55,528 nucleotides of DNA, taken from NCBI RefSeq assembly GCF_004114425.1, contig NZ_RDQF01000053.1:1-55528 (forward strand). Reading direction: 5' to 3'. The position numbers and the translations under genes are program-made. Shown one piece after another: positions 53,591 through 55,528 of the stretch (position 1 is the first letter of the stretch; each line of letters opens with the position of its first letter). The notes under the pieces are model-generated. The model was not told the origin of the DNA. It did no database searches and saw only the letters and a program-made list of their open reading frames with translations. The DNA comes from Bradyrhizobium vignae (GTDB taxonomy: Bacteria > Pseudomonadota > Alphaproteobacteria > Rhizobiales > Xanthobacteraceae).

Positions 53591-53848
53591 ATGATCGAGC
53601 GTCGAAAGCGTGAGCGTATCGAGGTGGACGAGGTCGCCTACGTGTTCGGCGACGGCGCCAGTTTGCGTTGTCGCGTGGTCAACATGTCGGATCAAGGCGC
53701 AGCAATCGAGCTTCCGTCGAAGCGATACGTGAATTCCACATTCAAGCTGATGCTTGAAAAAGATCGCAGCATTCGAAGTTGCCGATTGATCTGGTCGAGT
53801 GGCAATCTGATCGGCGTTGCGTTCGAGAGCTCTAGTAACCCTGCGTGA
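53591..53848 (+). CDS. PilZ-domain protein
   Basis: An 85-residue single-domain PilZ protein. The N-terminal arginine motif is present (ERRKRERIEVDEVAYV), and the second motif, usually D/NxSxxG, reads NMSDQGAAIELPS. A core of beta strands follows, ending in RLIWSSGNLIGVAFE. PilZ domains bind cyclic-di-GMP through these motifs and often control exopolysaccharide production or motility, which suits the neighbourhood. Being a lone domain, it must act through a partner protein. No diguanylate cyclase is encoded in the window. Confidence 0.85.
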   Translation: MIERRKRERIEVDEVAYVFGDGASLRCRVVNMSDQGAAIELPSKRYVNSTFKLMLEKDRSIRSCRLIWSSGNLIGVAFESSSNPA

Positions 53849-53886
53849 GCAGGCATGATCTGTGCTGTCGCTGGGAGGAATCGGCG

Positions 53887-54099
53887 ATGTCCAACAATAG
53901 ACTGGAAATACGTCCGTGGTCGCCCGAGGAAGAGGCGCATCTCCGTGCGCTCATCGAAAGCGGTATGACTGCAACCGAGATCGGCCGGCAGTTAGGCCGA
54001 ACTCGTTTGGCGGTTTACGGTCGATTGCAGCGCTTCCGTAAACAGGACGGTCGCGTAAGCCGCACCAGCGGGCGCGTTTTCCCGCAATGGGCCGGTTAG
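53887..54099 (+). CDS. Small HTH protein (GcrA/Myb-like)
   Basis: A 70-residue DNA-binding-type protein: RPWSPEEEAHLRALIESGMT, then ATEIGRQLGRTRLAVYGRLQRF. This is a trihelical helix-turn-helix of the kind found at the N-terminus of GcrA and in Myb/SANT-like domains. The start at 53887 is chosen because GGGAGGA lies about 10 bases upstream. A GTG at 53845 overlapping the PilZ stop (GTGA) would extend it by 14 residues. It follows the PilZ gene closely and may share its transcript. Target genes unknown. Confidence 0.7.
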   Translation: MSNNRLEIRPWSPEEEAHLRALIESGMTATEIGRQLGRTRLAVYGRLQRFRKQDGRVSRTSGRVFPQWAG

Positions 54100-54364
54100 T
54101 CAAGCCCGAGCCAGGCTGCTAAGTCGGTGCTGGACGACGCTGGTGCACCGCAGACGATTGTGGCAGGATAATACGGCATGCGTTGCGCCATGCCTGTGCT
54201 TCCCTCTGGATCGAAAACGGCCACAACCCGAAGCAGATCCAGCGCCTAATGGGGCATAGCTCGATCAAGGGTATTTGACGTCTACGGGCACTTTCTTTCA
54301 AACGCTGACGCGGATCAACGCGCCGCCGAAGCACTTCAGGCCCGATTGCTCGGGAGCTAATTTG

Positions 54365-54658
54365 ATGGATTGGTTTAAGTCTCGGTTTCGGCAAAGCAAG
54401 GTAATCGCCCCCTCCTGGCCGTTGCATCTCGATGCCAGCTCCGAAGCTGCATTATCTGTGGCTCTTCAAAGCTTACCCGTCGGCGCGAGCGGATGGATTA
54501 GCAAGAGCGAGGCGGCCCAACTCTACTCAACCAGCGATGTTGCCTTCGATGAATGGGACAGCGCGGGCATACTCGCTCTTTCCGAATTCGCGGCTTACGA
54601 AGAGCACCGCTGCGATTTTCGCTTGGAGTCCGATCGCGTGATCTTCACTCGCACGTGA
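54365..54658 (+). CDS. Hypothetical protein (97 aa)
   Basis: A 97-residue soluble protein starting MDWFKSRFRQSKVIAPSWPL. It has a Ser/Ala-rich helical part (ASSEAALSVALQSLPVGASG), a second helix with FDEWDSAGILALSEFAAYEE, and a final strand pair (RLESDRVIFTRT). GGGAGC precedes the ATG by about 9 bases, and the longer frame upstream looks non-coding. No family recognised. It lies between the HTH gene and the IS66 transposase. Confidence 0.6.
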   Translation: MDWFKSRFRQSKVIAPSWPLHLDASSEAALSVALQSLPVGASGWISKSEAAQLYSTSDVAFDEWDSAGILALSEFAAYEEHRCDFRLESDRVIFTRT

Positions 54659-54839
54659 GCGCCACGCCAGCGCAACACCAAGGAGCTAAGCATGCCCTGA
54701 CCCGCGATGGCACCAAGACGTTCCAGCGGGTCGTTGTTCATCTTCGCATCGAATGTCAGGCGTACGCATACGACGAAGGCCGCCTGATTGACGCATGCGC
54801 GCGAGCACGGCGAGTTCTACGATGGCGTTGCGTGAAGGG

Positions 54840-55528
54840 TCAGGCGGCTTGCTGATTGGCGGACTTGCCGGCTTGGTGCAGGAGCTTCCATTTCCAGGGC
54901 AGCAGTTCGCGCAGACGCGAGGTGGGAAGATCAGCGATCCGGGCGAGGACGTCGGCGAGCCAAGCCTTGGGATCGACGTCGTTGAGGCGACAGGTCGTGA
55001 TCATCGTCAGCATGATAGCTGCACGATCGGCGCCACGCTGGCTGCCAGCGAAGGTCCAGTTGCGCCTTCCCAAGGCAATGCCTCTCAATGCACGCTCAGC
55101 GCAATTGTTGGTCAAGCAGATCCTGCCATCGTCGAGGAAGCGGACGAAGTCGTCCCAGCGCTTAAGCATGTAGTTCATGGGCTTCAGGACCTCGGCGGAG
55201 CGCGAGAGGCTTTCTCGCTCGCGGAGCAGCCAGTCGTGCATGTCGTCGAGCAGCGGCTTGCTCCGCTCCTGGCGCACGGCACGCCGCTCGTCGGCGCTAC
55301 GGCCGTTGATGGCGCGCTCGATCTCGAACAACGCATCCAGACGCCTGACCGCCTCCAGCGCGATCGGAGAGACCGGTTTGCCCTTGCCTTCCCGGGCGGC
55401 TTTCTCGATGTCAGCCAGCTCGAAGAATCCCCACCGCGCATGGGCCAGGCAAAATGCCGGCGTGATCGGCATTGCTTTCCTTTTTGGGTCGAACAACGGC
55501 TCGAAGCCGCCATAGCAATCCGCCTGCA
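54840..55528 (-). CDS. IS66 family transposase, 3' part (runs off the window)
   Basis: The C-terminal ~229 residues of an IS66-type TnpC; the 5' part lies beyond the right edge. Diagnostic phrases are FCLAHARWGFFELADIEKAA, then MNYMLKRWDDFVRFLDDGRI, NNCAERALRGIALGRRNWTF and AGSQRGADRAAIMLTMI. The last two cover the conserved NxxER and RKNWLF-type blocks holding the final catalytic Glu. The C-terminus LLPWKWKLL is also usual. No frameshift is seen in the visible part. I could not identify the element's terminal inverted repeat in 54660-54840. Confidence 0.92.
   Translation of the reverse strand, partial: QADCYGGFEPLFDPKRKAMPITPAFCLAHARWGFFELADIEKAAREGKGKPVSPIALEAVRRLDALFEIERAINGRSADERRAVRQERSKPLLDDMHDWLLRERESLSRSAEVLKPMNYMLKRWDDFVRFLDDGRICLTNNCAERALRGIALGRRNWTFAGSQRGADRAAIMLTMITTCRLNDVDPKAWLADVLARIADLPTSRLRELLPWKWKLLHQAGKSANQQAA

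Noticed and set aside
54660..54840. Terminal inverted repeat of the IS66 element
   Set aside because: No sequence here could be matched to a second copy because the other end of the element lies outside the window.

Overview
The window looks like a chromosomal segment of an alphaproteobacterium of the Hyphomicrobiales, most probably Bradyrhizobium or a close relative. This is an inference from high G+C coding sequence, a phasin, ExoY/ExoP-type exopolysaccharide genes, a C93 (BTLCP) cysteine peptidase, class III cyclases fused to AAA ATPase and TPR regions, a small CPxTG/CPxC zinc-ribbon protein, and many degenerate intergenic ORF remnants. No rRNA, tRNA or CRISPR array was seen.

Left part (1-28 kb): a loosely packed accessory region. 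It carries a phasin, several small proteins, a cyclase-ATPase-TPR giant (2607-5975, minus), a NepR-like small protein, a truncated alpha/beta hydrolase whose stop codon overlaps the start of a low-G+C secreted small protein, an orphan four-GAF histidine kinase, and a class I methyltransferase. A group II intron with a reverse transcriptase (about 13963-15873) lies just downstream of a cyclase remnant with two compensating frameshifts. Then come a second cyclase giant with an N-terminal SAM domain (16376-19750), an atypical patatin-like protein, a DUF4440-like secreted protein, a Tat-exported amidohydrolase, a secreted TIM-barrel protein and an FAD oxidoreductase.

Centre (28-47 kb): an exopolysaccharide cluster in two divergent blocks. 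The minus block is read from 40892 down to 28430: HAD-like two-part protein, Wzy-type polymerase, GT4-GT2 fusion, Wzx-type flippase, secreted GH16 glucanase, GT4, ExoP/Wzc tyrosine autokinase, ExoY-type initiating sugar transferase. The plus block (41123-47076) holds an FkbM methyltransferase, GT4, class I methyltransferase, GT4 and GT2, with one small membrane protein facing the other way. Together these supply an initiating transferase, elongating transferases, decorating methyltransferases, a flippase, a polymerase, a chain-length/export kinase and a depolymerase, which is a Wzx/Wzy-dependent pathway.

Right part (47-55.5 kb): a second GH16 enzyme with three near-identical 432-bp repeats encoding carbohydrate-binding-like modules, a C93 transglutaminase-like peptidase, two coupled small genes, a VanZ-like membrane protein, a frameshifted remnant, a small PilZ/HTH gene group, a 97-residue hypothetical, and the 3' part of an IS66 transposase running off the edge. 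The most notable items are the Cys/Glu-substituted patatin, the tandem-repeat GH16 with a possible type I secretion tail, the intron next to the decayed cyclase, and the NepR-like protein without visible EcfG/PhyR partners.
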